DNA from: Solibacillus isronensis
GTDB taxonomy: Bacteria; Bacillota; Bacilli; Bacillales_A; Planococcaceae
Reading direction: 5' to 3'
Length of the DNA: 64,000 nucleotides
Assembly: GCF_900168685.1 (NCBI RefSeq)
Contig: NZ_FVZN01000006.1
Coordinates: forward strand, 62,001-126,000
Positions 36,511 through 44,726 of this stretch are shown one piece after another. The position numbers were made by a program, and so were the translations under genes. The stretch's first letter is position 1, and each line of letters opens with the position of its first letter. Under the pieces are notes generated by a model. That model searched no databases and was not told where the DNA came from. It saw nothing but the letters and a program-made list of their open reading frames with translations.

Positions 36511-36558
36511 AAAAACAGAGCGACAAAAACCAAGCCGTAACGGTTGTTTTTGTCGCTT
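36511..36558 (-). terminator. Terminator (or attenuator) between ahpC and ahpF
   Basis: The AGCGACAAAAAC arm (36519-36530) pairs with GTTTTTGTCGCT (36546-36557), followed by CTGTTTTTAAT on the minus strand. Partial read-through would let ahpC exceed ahpF in expression. Confidence 0.8.
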
Positions 36559-36583
36559 ACTTGTTTGTTATTAATTACTCAGA

Positions 36584-37147
36584 TTAGATTTTACCTACTA
36601 AATCTAAGCTTGGTGTTAACGTTTCGCCGCCTTCTTCCCATTTAGCTGGGCAAACTTCACCTGGATTGTTACGTACATATTGAGCTGCTTTAATTTTGTT
36701 CACTAAAATTGAAGCGTCACGGCCGATACCGCCAGCATTGATTTCTAATGCTTGTACAACGCCGTCTGGATCGATGATGAATGTACCGCGCTCAGCTAAA
36801 CCGTCTTCTTCGTTTAACACGTCAAATGCCTTAGAAATTGTATGAGATGGGTCACCAATCATGAAATATTCGATTTTACCGATTGCTTCAGAAGTATCAT
36901 GCCATGCTTTGTGAGTGAAGTGTGTATCAGTCGATACTGAATAAACTTCTACTCCTAAAGATTTTAAAGTAGCATATTCGTTTTGTAAGTCTTCTAACTC
37001 AGTTGGGCAAACGAATGTGAAGTCTGCTGGGTAGAAGCATACTACTGACCATTGTCCTTTGAAGTTTTCTGAAGTTACGTCGATGAATTCGCCTTTTTGG
37101 AATGCTTTCGCAGCGAATGGTGCGATTTCTTTACCGATTAATGCCAT
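36584..37147 (-). CDS. ahpC: Alkyl hydroperoxide reductase subunit C (2-Cys peroxiredoxin)
   Basis: Typical 2-Cys peroxiredoxin reducing H2O2 and organic hydroperoxides. 187 aa, with the peroxidatic site FVCPTE around C47 and resolving C166 in EVCPAKW. The ATG follows AGGAGGAATTTT. It has a PerR-like box across its promoter and a terminator before ahpF. Length and motifs are standard for AhpC. Confidence 0.96.
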   Translation of the reverse strand: MALIGKEIAPFAAKAFQKGEFIDVTSENFKGQWSVVCFYPADFTFVCPTELEDLQNEYATLKSLGVEVYSVSTDTHFTHKAWHDTSEAIGKIEYFMIGDPSHTISKAFDVLNEEDGLAERGTFIIDPDGVVQALEINAGGIGRDASILVNKIKAAQYVRNNPGEVCPAKWEEGGETLTPSLDLVGKI

Positions 37148-37177
37148 TTTAAAATTCCTCCTATAAACATCAATGAA

Positions 37178-37199
37178 ATAATTATTATAAAATAATTAT
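37178..37199. promoter_or_regulatory. PerR/Fur-type operator over the ahpC promoter
   Basis: ATAATTAT occurs twice (37178-37185 and 37192-37199), 6 bp apart, an AT-rich palindrome like the PerR box TTATAATNATTATAA, though not an exact match. On the minus strand TATAAT follows TTTAGA by 18 bp, so the operator covers the -10. PerR control of ahpCF is well known in Bacillales. Confidence 0.55.
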
Positions 37200-37542
37200 T
37201 TTTACCATCTAAAATTATCTTATATTAGCAATATTTCGTCAACCTTCTAGGACCTAAATTAAGAGAATTCTTCTTTATAAATCGAACATTCGTTTTACCT
37301 AATAAGGAATAATGAATTTATATGTATTTAAAAAAGTACTTAAAGACAAATTAATGTCTTTAAAACACTATTTTTGTATATTCATTTAATTCGAACATAG
37401 TTATTAAATCTATAACTTTCTCCTCTTCCTTTACAACTAGCAGCAAAAATTCTTTCTAATAGACACCATTCTCGTTTAACGTTGCTTCATACTAATAAAT
37501 GAGAAAAACGCATCCATCAACCCTCCGTATTTCTCCCAAATA
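37200..37542. other. Gene-poor stretch with an SOS-like box and a 9-bp palindrome
   Basis: AT-rich with no convincing gene. CGAAC-ATTC-GTTTT (37283-37296) is one base short of the Firmicutes SOS core GAAC-N4-GTTC. TTAAAGACA-AATTAA-TGTCTTTAA (37340-37363) is a perfect 9-bp inverted repeat. A 25-codon frame (ATG 37312, stop 37387-37389) overlaps it but has a weak, too-close ribosome site. Confidence 0.4.
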
Positions 37543-37581
37543 AAAAAGTCTATGTAGAAAGCTTTCACTTTCTACATAGAC
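37543..37581 (-). terminator. Terminator of the tandem 40-aa protein genes
   Basis: A 14-bp perfect stem (37548-37561 with 37568-37581), followed by a T-run on the minus strand. Confidence 0.92.
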
Positions 37582-37591
37582 CTTTCTTTAA

Positions 37592-37714
37592 CTAGTTTGT
37601 AAACGACAGGACAGCATTTTTGTACTTTGCTAAGAATGCTGCAGCCTCGCTTTTAGTTGTGTATTCGAATATACGAATGTCATTAGGATTATTGAACACT
37701 GTTACTACCCACAT
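37592..37714 (-). CDS. 40-aa protein, paralogue 1 of a tandem pair
   Basis: A 40-residue ORF beginning MWVVTVFNNPNDIRIFEYTT, followed by a helix (about 21-31) ending in KYKNAVLSF. The ATG follows AAAAGGAGCGG. It shares the exact octamer MWVVTVFN and the DIRIFEYTTK core with the gene 24 nt upstream: 30 of 40 positions are identical or similar by eye. A beta-hairpin plus helix is likely, and no Cys is present. A terminator follows. Family not recognised; the conserved paralogy and ribosome sites show it is real. Confidence 0.82.
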   Translation of the reverse strand: MWVVTVFNNPNDIRIFEYTTKSEAAAFLAKYKNAVLSFTN

Positions 37715-37738
37715 ATTTTACCGCTCCTTTTCCTTTTT

Positions 37739-37861
37739 TTATTTTGTATATGATAATATTGCGTTTTTATATTTTTCTAATTTTGAAGTCGCTTCAATTT
37801 TCGTCGTATATTCAAATATACGAATATCGTTTATATCGTTAAATACTGTTACTACCCACAT
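37739..37861 (-). CDS. 40-aa protein, paralogue 2 of a tandem pair
   Basis: A 40-residue ORF beginning MWVVTVFNDINDIRIFEYTT and ending YKNAILSYTK. Its ATG follows AAAAAAGGAG with good spacing. It is first of the co-transcribed pair. The pattern (two beta strands around 'VVTVF' and 'IRIFEYTT', then an amphipathic helix) matches its neighbour. Conservation of amino acids beyond synonymous codon differences argues for selection on the protein. Function unknown. Confidence 0.82.
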   Translation of the reverse strand: MWVVTVFNDINDIRIFEYTTKIEATSKLEKYKNAILSYTK

Positions 37862-38194
37862 GTTTCATTCTCCTTTTTTATAAAACTGTATTATAAATAG
37901 TCGATTCTCCCGTGACAGTTGCAGATTGTTATATAACACACTTCCTGTTTTCTATTTTACTCCTTTTTAATTAAAAAGAAACCTTCTAATCCCTCTTTTC
38001 ACAATGTGTTCATAATTTATCTGATTTCTTTGAACACTTTGTGAATGTCCTGAATTTTATGTTTTAAACAAAAAGCAGAAGAATATAAGATAAGCTAGCA
38101 TGTTCTGTTCTAGTACAGAACAATAGCGCTTACATATAAATTTACACTTATATTTAATTTTCATTTTCTTTATTTTTTACGCTGTTAATTTTGA
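37862..38194. other. Upstream region of the 40-aa genes with two inverted repeats
   Basis: No ORF. TTCACAATGTGTTCA (37998-38012) and TGAACACTTTGTGAA (38031-38045) form a 15-nt inverted repeat with one mismatch and an 18-nt spacer. TGTTCTGT-TCTAGT-ACAGAACA (38101-38122) is a perfect 8-bp palindrome. These look like operators for a dimeric regulator of the 40-aa genes; no clear -35/-10 could be fixed. Confidence 0.5.
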
Positions 38195-38227
38195 AAAAAA
38201 AAGAATGTACAGAAAATCTGTACATTC
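38195..38227 (-). terminator. Terminator of the DUF948 gene
   Basis: GAATGTACA (38203-38211) pairs perfectly with TGTACATTC (38219-38227), with minus-strand T8. Confidence 0.9.
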
Positions 38228-38236
38228 CTTTTCCTA

Positions 38237-38638
38237 TCATGCTTTGCGCTGAATGATACCCATTGCAGTATTGGTCCAGCGCTCTACCTCAGCTTGTCGT
38301 TGAGGATCATTGTTCGCTTTCTTCATAACCTTCACGGTCGCATCGTGTGACACATCGCTCACTTGATCCAATATTTTACCTGTATGTTTGACAGATTGAA
38401 TAACAGACTGGACAGATTCTTTTTTATATTCGATATCTGCCATCAAATGATTGACTGTTGTTGTTAATTTCGTTGTTTCGGTTTGAATAGGGCTCAGCTG
38501 TTTTTTAATTCCTTCAGCATGTGCCAACAGCAGTGTAACAACCTTTTTTATTGGTCCGATTACTACAATAATACAGACGATTAACAGAACTACAGCAATT
38601 CCCAGTATAACAAGGGCTGCTATTAACCACGGATTCAT
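38237..38638 (-). CDS. DUF948 (YtxG-like general stress) protein
   Basis: A 133-residue membrane-anchored protein. One N-terminal TM (5-30) is followed by a long amphipathic helical region (about 35-115) predicted to form coiled coil, then a short basic tail. This is the DUF948 layout; B. subtilis YtxG is a sigma-B-dependent stress protein of this family. The ATG follows AAGGAGG. A sigma-B-like promoter lies upstream. Function is unknown; a role at the membrane under stress is inferred. Confidence 0.85.
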   Translation of the reverse strand: MNPWLIAALVILGIAVVLLIVCIIVVIGPIKKVVTLLLAHAEGIKKQLSPIQTETTKLTTTVNHLMADIEYKKESVQSVIQSVKHTGKILDQVSDVSHDATVKVMKKANNDPQRQAEVERWTNTAMGIIQRKA

Positions 38639-38678
38639 AAAATATGCCTCCTTATTAAAATTCCTTCATTCCTTACAT

Positions 38679-38705
38679 ATACCCAACTTACTCCTAACAA
38701 TACAC
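38679..38705 (-). promoter_or_regulatory. Possible sigma-B promoter of the DUF948 gene
   Basis: On the minus strand GTGTAT (38705-38700), 15 bp, GGGTAT (38684-38679). The -10 is a perfect sigma-B element; the -35 matches GTTTAA only partly. Confidence 0.4.
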
Positions 38706-38767
38706 TAAATATTTTGCCATGTAAGTTAAAAAGTAGCGGAAAGTTTTTATTTAAATGTACATGCCTA

Positions 38768-40345
38768 TTATAAATAGCGTCTTGCACCAGAATAGTTCTT
38801 TTTGTAAACACCACTATTCATTGATTCGATTTTTACTTTCGATGCGTAGTGTGGTGCATGTAACATTTTACCGTCACCGATATAGAGGCCAACATGGTAC
38901 ACTTTCCCTTTGCCGCCATTATACGCGAAGAATACAAGGTCGCCCGGCTTTAAATTTTTCTTCGCAACAGCTTTACCGCCTGTTGCCTGATAGAATGAAT
39001 CCCTCGGAATCATGATGCCGTGTGTACGGAATACGGCATATAAAATACCTGAGCAGTCATAGCCCCACGAAGAGGTTCCTGCCCAAAGATACGGCAAGCC
39101 CAAATAACGCTTCGCTTCGTTAATGATTGTAGTAGCTGTCGGTTTTGGAACTTCACTATAGGATTCATACGATTTTGCTGCACTTTTCTTTAGTAGTTTA
39201 ACCCCATCACCTGGTGTCTCTACATAATAATATTTTGCAGTCTCCTCAATTACCGGCAAAATAGTTGCATAGCTAATTTGTAAAAATTTCGTTTTCGCAT
39301 CTTTTTCTAACAGATTGGTTTTATCTGCGGTAATAATTGCAATACCGCAATCCTCGTAGTTTTTGTTCGTTGCCACAACATGAGATTTTGGAACCCATCC
39401 AGGATAACCTGCCTTTAAATATGGTACATATTGATCTTTTGCCGCGATACGTTGCCATTTCCCTTTTGTTTCAAGCAATGAAACCTCATCTCCATATAAC
39501 GCTTGGGTATCTGTACGTCCAACAAGCCATTTCTTTTGAGATAAACTTAATGATGAAATCCATTTTTGCATTTCTACCGGGTTTTTTGTCGAAGGATAAT
39601 CAACAGCACGCGCCTGGTTAGGTTTATTCCATAAATTTGTTACTGCGACATCAACTACATAACGCTTTTTCGCCGTTTCTTTTACACAGCTTTGGAACAC
39701 TGGCTGTTCAGGTTCGGCAGGTCTTAATGATGGCTCAATAATTCTTGCAAGATACGAAACAAAATCCGCGCGAGTCATCATATCACTCGGATTGAATTTT
39801 TGATTTTTTGCCGGGTATACAATTTTATTTGCTACTAATGCTTGAATTGCAGGTACGGCACTATGATTTTTTGCAATATCCGTATATGAAATTGCCGCCT
39901 GCCCCGTTAATTGAAACGCAGGTACCAAAATTTTTACCGCTTGTGCTCGCGATAATTTTACATCCGGATTAAATTTCCCTTCAAACCCAGTCATCATGCC
40001 AAGCTCAGTTATTGCTGCAATAACAGGCATGCGCGGATCATCTGCAGGAATGTCTAAATATGTAGGAATTGTACTCATTTCTAAATCAATTTGCATTGTG
40101 CGTACGATAAACTCAGCCACTTCATAGCGTGTAATCGGATCATCTGCACGAAAACTTTCGTTTGGCGATTGTACCACTCCACCTAAATTATTTAACACTG
40201 TAAGCTCTTCAGTTAATTTAGAATCATTTTTTACATCCGAAAAAATTTGGGCATAGCCTGTATTTGTTACTGCCGCTAACAGCAAGCAAATTACCCCAAT
40301 TTGAAGTAAAATTTTCCTCATTCTTTTCATGTTCCTACTCTTCAT
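38768..40345 (-). CDS. SLH-domain NlpC/P60 cell-wall hydrolase
   Basis: Secreted peptidoglycan endopeptidase bound to the wall by SLH repeats. Signal peptide (about 1-32), three SLH-type repeats (about 35-80, 95-140 and 155-200), SH3-like domains (about 228-390), and an NlpC/P60 domain (405-525) with C431, H484 and H496 as the catalytic triad. 525 aa. The ATG ending at 40345 follows TTAAGGAAAA. Likely role in cell separation or wall turnover, attached to secondary wall polymers. SLH number is by pattern. Confidence 0.9.
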   Translation of the reverse strand: MKSRNMKRMRKILLQIGVICLLLAAVTNTGYAQIFSDVKNDSKLTEELTVLNNLGGVVQSPNESFRADDPITRYEVAEFIVRTMQIDLEMSTIPTYLDIPADDPRMPVIAAITELGMMTGFEGKFNPDVKLSRAQAVKILVPAFQLTGQAAISYTDIAKNHSAVPAIQALVANKIVYPAKNQKFNPSDMMTRADFVSYLARIIEPSLRPAEPEQPVFQSCVKETAKKRYVVDVAVTNLWNKPNQARAVDYPSTKNPVEMQKWISSLSLSQKKWLVGRTDTQALYGDEVSLLETKGKWQRIAAKDQYVPYLKAGYPGWVPKSHVVATNKNYEDCGIAIITADKTNLLEKDAKTKFLQISYATILPVIEETAKYYYVETPGDGVKLLKKSAAKSYESYSEVPKPTATTIINEAKRYLGLPYLWAGTSSWGYDCSGILYAVFRTHGIMIPRDSFYQATGGKAVAKKNLKPGDLVFFAYNGGKGKVYHVGLYIGDGKMLHAPHYASKVKIESMNSGVYKKNYSGARRYL

Positions 40346-40654
40346 TTTTCCTTAACCCCCCATAATATAAAAGTTTACCTATCAATCTCTATACGCCCTT
40401 AACCTTTCTTTCTAAATATAATAGTATTTATTGTAATTTTTTTCTATGTTATTTCGTAACTATTTTTTGATTATTACAAATTTTTATTATTTCCTCTTAA
40501 TTAATTGGTTCATATTTAGCTGAATTTTTTTCACGTGGAACATAATGTGACAACTTTCGATAAATTTGCACATTATTTTTTTGTAAGACAGAAGAAACCG
40601 TTACTTTATTTTTCCATCGCAAATTCATCATTTTAATATTTTTAAATGTTTTCA
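40346..40654. other. AT-rich intergenic region
   Basis: A divergent gap between the NlpC/P60 gene and the MerR/BmrA operon. It is very AT-rich with poly-T/A tracts. Apart from the MerR-type promoter at its right end I see no gene, RNA or repeat. Confidence 0.5.
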
Positions 40655-40685
40655 TTGCATGTTACGTTACGTGAGCTTTTATACT
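40655..40685 (+). promoter_or_regulatory. MerR-type promoter with a 19-bp spacer
   Basis: TTGCAT (40655-40660), 19 bp, TATACT (40680-40685). The spacer contains GTTACGTTACGTGAGC with repeated TTACG words. A 19-bp spacer is the signature of promoters activated by MerR-family proteins, here most likely the product of the first gene. Confidence 0.7.
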
Positions 40686-40705
40686 ACATATAAGGAGTGA
40701 GGAAT

Positions 40706-41440
40706 ATGTATTCAATCGGGGAATTTTCTAAAAAGACAGGCATTACGATTCGAACTTTGCGGTATTACGGAGAAAAGGGTTTATTAATACCTGCCCGTAT
40801 TTCTGAAGGTGGGCAGCGCTATTATAATGACGCTAATATCATCACTGTCCAAAAGATCGTTACTTTCAAATACCTTGATTATTCTCTAGAGGAAATTAAA
40901 GAGCTGATCAAAAAAGATGATTCTTTGCTTCAATCTTTGGAACATCAAAAGTTGCAGTTACTAAAGAAGAAAAAACAGCTGGAACAAATGCTTGCAACGA
41001 TTGATACAGCGATTCATATTCACCAGGAAAATACGGCTGTCGATCCAACTACATTACTGCTCATCATTCACAGTTTACTGACAGAGAAGGCTCAAAAGGA
41101 TTATTTAAGACAGTATATTCCGGAGCCGCTCATTGAACGGATATACAGTTATTTAGATATGAATTTTATCGAAATTAATCGGCGTTACATTGAAAGTCTC
41201 TTTGAAATTAAACAGGCTTTCCTGCATCCGCCAGAAGATACGGAACTGAAACAACTGATCGAACAGCTATTTTATATTATCCCGCCAGAACTAACGAAAA
41301 GTTTAGCGCAGGAATTTGAAAAATATGAAAATGTTGATTTTGATAATTGGTTATTTACGATTCCGCTTTCTAGTGAGGAAGAAAATTGGCTGTTGGATCA
41401 AGCAACACGATTGAACATATTAGAGGGGGTTATTACATGA
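40706..41440 (+). CDS. MerR-family transcriptional regulator
   Basis: Ligand-responsive activator, 244 aa. The N-terminal winged helix has 'YSIGEFSKKTGITIRTLRYY' (20 residues), followed by a dimerisation coiled coil (about 80-115) and a long helical C-terminal ligand domain (about 120-244) of the TipAS/BmrR-size class. Start is ATG 40706 after AAGGAG; an upstream GTG has no ribosome site. The stop overlaps the exporter start by 4 bp (ATGA), so the two are one operon under the 19-bp-spacer promoter. The inducer is unknown, likely an exporter substrate. Confidence 0.9.
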   Translation: MYSIGEFSKKTGITIRTLRYYGEKGLLIPARISEGGQRYYNDANIITVQKIVTFKYLDYSLEEIKELIKKDDSLLQSLEHQKLQLLKKKKQLEQMLATIDTAIHIHQENTAVDPTTLLLIIHSLLTEKAQKDYLRQYIPEPLIERIYSYLDMNFIEINRRYIESLFEIKQAFLHPPEDTELKQLIEQLFYIIPPELTKSLAQEFEKYENVDFDNWLFTIPLSSEEENWLLDQATRLNILEGVIT

Positions 41441-43149
41441 ACGTTCAGCTGAAGCAATTATGGGAACTCATTAAAAAAAGCAAATTCCCCAAAAAACTCG
41501 TCATCATCGTTTTTGTTTTAAGTATTATCGAAACACTCGCTTCACTTGCTGTACCGTTATTTACGATGAATATGATTAACGATTTTTCGACTACTGGTTT
41601 TGCTTGGACAGCGGTCACTGCCGTTGCTCTAATTTTAGTCATACAAGCGGTTCTGAGTGGGTTGACTTATTTTCTAATGCGTATGCTCGGAGAACGGATT
41701 GTCGCGAATTTACGAAATACACTTTGGCAACATATTTTACATTTAAAAACTCCTTACTTTGATGCCCACGAATCCGGGGAAACGATGAGCCGTATTACAC
41801 AAGATACAAGCGTCGTAAAAGAACTGGTAACCGACCATCTAGTAAGCTTTGTATCGGGCATTTTTTCTATAATCGGGGCGATTGCAATTTTACTTTGGAT
41901 CGACTGGAAAATGACGCTTCTTATGCTAATAGCCGTACCGCTTGCGATTTTTGTTACATTGCCACTGGGGCAGAAAATGCATAAAATCGCTAAAGCCAAT
42001 CAGGACGAACTCGCTTCGTTCAGTGGGCATCTTGGACGGGTATTATCAAATATCCGACTTGTAAAATCTTCGCAAACCGAACCATTGGAAAGAAAACGGG
42101 GTGAAAACCGGATTGAGCAGCTTTACCGATTTGGTTTAAAGGAAGCAAAGATTCTCGCTATTTTATCTCCGATTATGACGCTCATTATGATGATTGTACT
42201 GATTCTTTTATTCGGGTATGGGGGCACACAAGTATCATTGGGAGCCATTTCTTCCGGGGAGCTTGTTGCGATTATGATTTACCTTGTGCAAATCATCATT
42301 CCCTTTACACAAATGGCAACTTTTTTCACAGCCTTACAAAAAGCACTTGGTGCAACAGAACGTATACAATCGATCATTGCACAGGCAACCGAAAAGATAT
42401 CCGGCCTTTCCATTCCTGCGTCAGCACAAAATATCATTTTTCAAAATGTAAAGTTTCAATATGCCGAGCAGCCTATTTTAAAAGGGATGAACTTTACGAT
42501 TCCTTCTGGTAAAACAACCGCATTTGTAAGCAGTAGTGGCGGCGGGAAAACGACGATGTTTTCTTTAATCGAACGCTTTTATGAAGTGACAGAGGGCGAA
42601 ATTTTATATGGACAGACAAATATTGAGCAGTATGATTTATATGAATGGCGAAAATTGTTTGGGTATGTGACGCAGGACGCGCCCCTTATGAATGGGTCGA
42701 TCCGTGAAAATGTTTTGTATGGTCAAAACAAAGCAACAGACGAACAAGTAATTGAAGCATTGAAGGCTGCATATGCCTATGATTTTGTAATGGCACTTGA
42801 TCAAGGAATCGAAACAGAAGTTGGTGAAGGCGGCATTAAACTGTCAGGAGGACAAAAGCAGCGGATTGCGATTGCCCGTGCAATTCTACGCAATCCGCAA
42901 ATATTGCTGCTTGATGAAGCAACATCGAATTTGGACAATGAATCCGAACGTGAAGTTCAGCTCGCTTTACAGACGTTAATGCAAAACCGGACGACCATCA
43001 TTATTGCACATCGCCTTTCTACAATTACAAACGCCGATCAGATTTTACTGTTTGAAGATGGTCAGCTGTCAGGTGCAGGTACACACGCAGAACTTATTAA
43101 TTCCCATTCATACTACAAACAGCTTTGGTCAAAAATGCAAATGATTTAG
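41437..43149 (+). CDS. bmrA: Homodimeric multidrug ABC exporter, BmrA-like
   Basis: Half-transporter of 570 aa that would dimerise: six TMs (about 20-300) and a nucleotide-binding domain. The signature LSGGQ and Walker B 'LLLDEATSNLD' (with Glu) are canonical, as in BmrA (YvcC). Walker A reads SSSGGGKTT: the first glycine of GxxGxGK is serine, while lysine is kept. That site is unusual but may work. Start is ATG 41437, 4 bp inside the MerR gene, after GAGGGGG; a longer in-frame start at 41386 would lie deep in merR. Cytosolic control by the adjacent MerR is inferred. Confidence 0.88.
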   Translation: MNVQLKQLWELIKKSKFPKKLVIIVFVLSIIETLASLAVPLFTMNMINDFSTTGFAWTAVTAVALILVIQAVLSGLTYFLMRMLGERIVANLRNTLWQHILHLKTPYFDAHESGETMSRITQDTSVVKELVTDHLVSFVSGIFSIIGAIAILLWIDWKMTLLMLIAVPLAIFVTLPLGQKMHKIAKANQDELASFSGHLGRVLSNIRLVKSSQTEPLERKRGENRIEQLYRFGLKEAKILAILSPIMTLIMMIVLILLFGYGGTQVSLGAISSGELVAIMIYLVQIIIPFTQMATFFTALQKALGATERIQSIIAQATEKISGLSIPASAQNIIFQNVKFQYAEQPILKGMNFTIPSGKTTAFVSSSGGGKTTMFSLIERFYEVTEGEILYGQTNIEQYDLYEWRKLFGYVTQDAPLMNGSIRENVLYGQNKATDEQVIEALKAAYAYDFVMALDQGIETEVGEGGIKLSGGQKQRIAIARAILRNPQILLLDEATSNLDNESEREVQLALQTLMQNRTTIIIAHRLSTITNADQILLFEDGQLSGAGTHAELINSHSYYKQLWSKMQMI

Positions 43150-43150
43150 A

Positions 43151-43192
43151 GTGAAAAGTGCTCCGAAGAAAACTTCTCAGCACTTTTTTTGC
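43151..43192 (+). terminator. Terminator of the MerR-bmrA operon
   Basis: AAAGTGCT (43155-43162) pairs with AGCACTTT (43179-43186), with an inner GAAG/CTTC, then a T7 run. Confidence 0.88.
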
Positions 43193-43195
43193 TAT

Positions 43196-43236
43196 AGAAA
43201 AACACGCCGAAAGTGTTTTACTTTTGACGTGTTATA
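43196..43236 (-). terminator. Terminator of the 118-aa gene
   Basis: AACACG (43201-43206) and CGTGTT (43228-43233) flank a second short stem; a T5 run follows on the minus strand. Confidence 0.6.
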
Positions 43237-43244
43237 TTTGAATT

Positions 43245-43601
43245 TTAAGCTTTCAATTGAGCGAACTGTATATTTTTACAACGCTTTTTCAGTATATCCA
43301 TTACTTCGTTTAAAAGACTAATTTCATCTTTTTCGACCATCCAAGCGTTTTCATCATGCTGAGATACATATGTGCTGCTTACATATGGAGCATTTTCCGC
43401 TGTAATAAGACGCACATAACCGAATGTCATACCGGCTTCCTTGTAATCCACTCTTAATATATCATCGTATGAAATAGTTTTTACCCGAGGTTTGGATTTA
43501 TTTATAAATAGAAACTTTTCACCTGCATAGTCAATTGTTATTTCTGTTTTATCAAGTATCACCTTATAGCCACCAAATAATCTAAAGCTATATGTTTTCA
43601 T
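43245..43601 (-). CDS. Conserved hypothetical protein, possible PH-like domain
   Basis: A 118-residue soluble protein with a beta-rich N-terminal part (YKVILDKTEITIDYAGEKF, then ISYDDILRV, then 'TFGYVRLIT') and a C-terminal helix with KKRCKNI. The layout recalls bacterial PH-like domains but I cannot name the family. I start at the ATG ending at 43601 (GGAG about 8 nt upstream); a longer ORF reaching 43628 lacks a better site. It has no membrane segment and stands alone between two terminators. Confidence 0.6.
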   Translation of the reverse strand: MKTYSFRLFGGYKVILDKTEITIDYAGEKFLFINKSKPRVKTISYDDILRVDYKEAGMTFGYVRLITAENAPYVSSTYVSQHDENAWMVEKDEISLLNEVMDILKKRCKNIQFAQLKA

Positions 43602-43677
43602 CGTTAACGACTCCATTTCAACTATCATTAGTTTTATTATACGGATTGTGCCGATGAATTTCTAACTTTTACAAAGA

Positions 43678-44724
43678 TTACTGAGCTAAAAGATCCTCAA
43701 CTGTAATTTTCCCATTGCTTGTTTTTAACTGTATGGTGTTTTCTCTAGTGCCGTGCGAATAATGTGATGTTTTTTCATTATAAATAGATACCGATCCCCA
43801 TGCAGTCCAACTATCAATTTCAATATTTTGAAGTTTTCCTTCTGTACTCAATATTATTTGACCATTATCAGATTCAAATTTTAATGGTGATTGAACCGTT
43901 TTTAACTGTGCAACAATACGACCATTTCGTGACTGTGCATTGATTTTACCTAATACATTCTTAATCTCGACACGGCCGTTATCTGATTCTAACTGAAGTT
44001 CTTGACCCAATACATCCTCTGCGATAATCCGGCCATTATTGGAACTTGCTTTAACATGTTCAATGTTGGTTTCTGTAAGCACCACTCGTCCGTTAGCCGA
44101 ATGAGCATCAAGAACTTTCCCTTGGATATGGTCTGTTAAAATACGGCCGTTATCTGATTTCAGATAAAATTGCTGTGCGATTGTTTCAGACACCTTAATC
44201 CGTCCATTGTCATTATGAATCACAAGCTTTTCATACTGCTTTTTAGGCAGATAAACAACAGTATCTATTGTATTGACCGTTCCTATTATTGTTATAAACC
44301 AAAAACGTCGGACCTGTTCCTGACGCTTTATAGAGATGAATAGAGTGTCGTCTTTTATTTGCATTGTTGCTTCTGTCATCTGATCCTTATCCTTTGTTTC
44401 AATAAGAGCCTCGTCCGCGTCAGTAGGAACAATTACAACATTCACACCGTTAGCTTCAATTTCTACATTTTGATACGGAATTGGCTTATCATTTTTCACA
44501 ACCGCAACATTTTCCATGAAGTCCTCTTCATCATATGAAGCAAGAAGCTCTTCTGCCAGTTCTTCAACACACCCGAATGATTTTATAATTTCTTCTGTCG
44601 TTTTTCCTTCTGCTCGTCCATTTTCAAAGTATTCTTCAAAGTCTCTGCGGATGTCATCTCTTTCCTGCTGTTGTAATTTTGCTAAATGGTCATCAAGTAA
44701 ATCTAAAAATTGTTGCTCGTTCAT
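43678..44724 (-). CDS. HAAS (DUF1700) plus DUF4097 protein
   Basis: A 348-residue protein: N-terminal HAAS/DUF1700 helical domain (about 1-75, 'MNEQQFLDLLDDHLAKLQ') and a C-terminal DUF4097 beta-helix-like domain (about 120-348) with repeated NGRI/NGQI turns. HAAS proteins pair with PadR regulators; the DUF4097 half resembles adhesin-like domains. Start is the ATG ending at 44724 (AGGGAGCG), 2 nt after the padR stop, so the genes are coupled. It has no clear TM, so it is likely cytosolic. Role unknown, perhaps signal input for the PadR protein. Confidence 0.87.
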   Translation of the reverse strand: MNEQQFLDLLDDHLAKLQQQERDDIRRDFEEYFENGRAEGKTTEEIIKSFGCVEELAEELLASYDEEDFMENVAVVKNDKPIPYQNVEIEANGVNVVIVPTDADEALIETKDKDQMTEATMQIKDDTLFISIKRQEQVRRFWFITIIGTVNTIDTVVYLPKKQYEKLVIHNDNGRIKVSETIAQQFYLKSDNGRILTDHIQGKVLDAHSANGRVVLTETNIEHVKASSNNGRIIAEDVLGQELQLESDNGRVEIKNVLGKINAQSRNGRIVAQLKTVQSPLKFESDNGQIILSTEGKLQNIEIDSWTAWGSVSIYNEKTSHYSHGTRENTIQLKTSNGKITVEDLLAQ

Positions 44725-44726
44725 TT

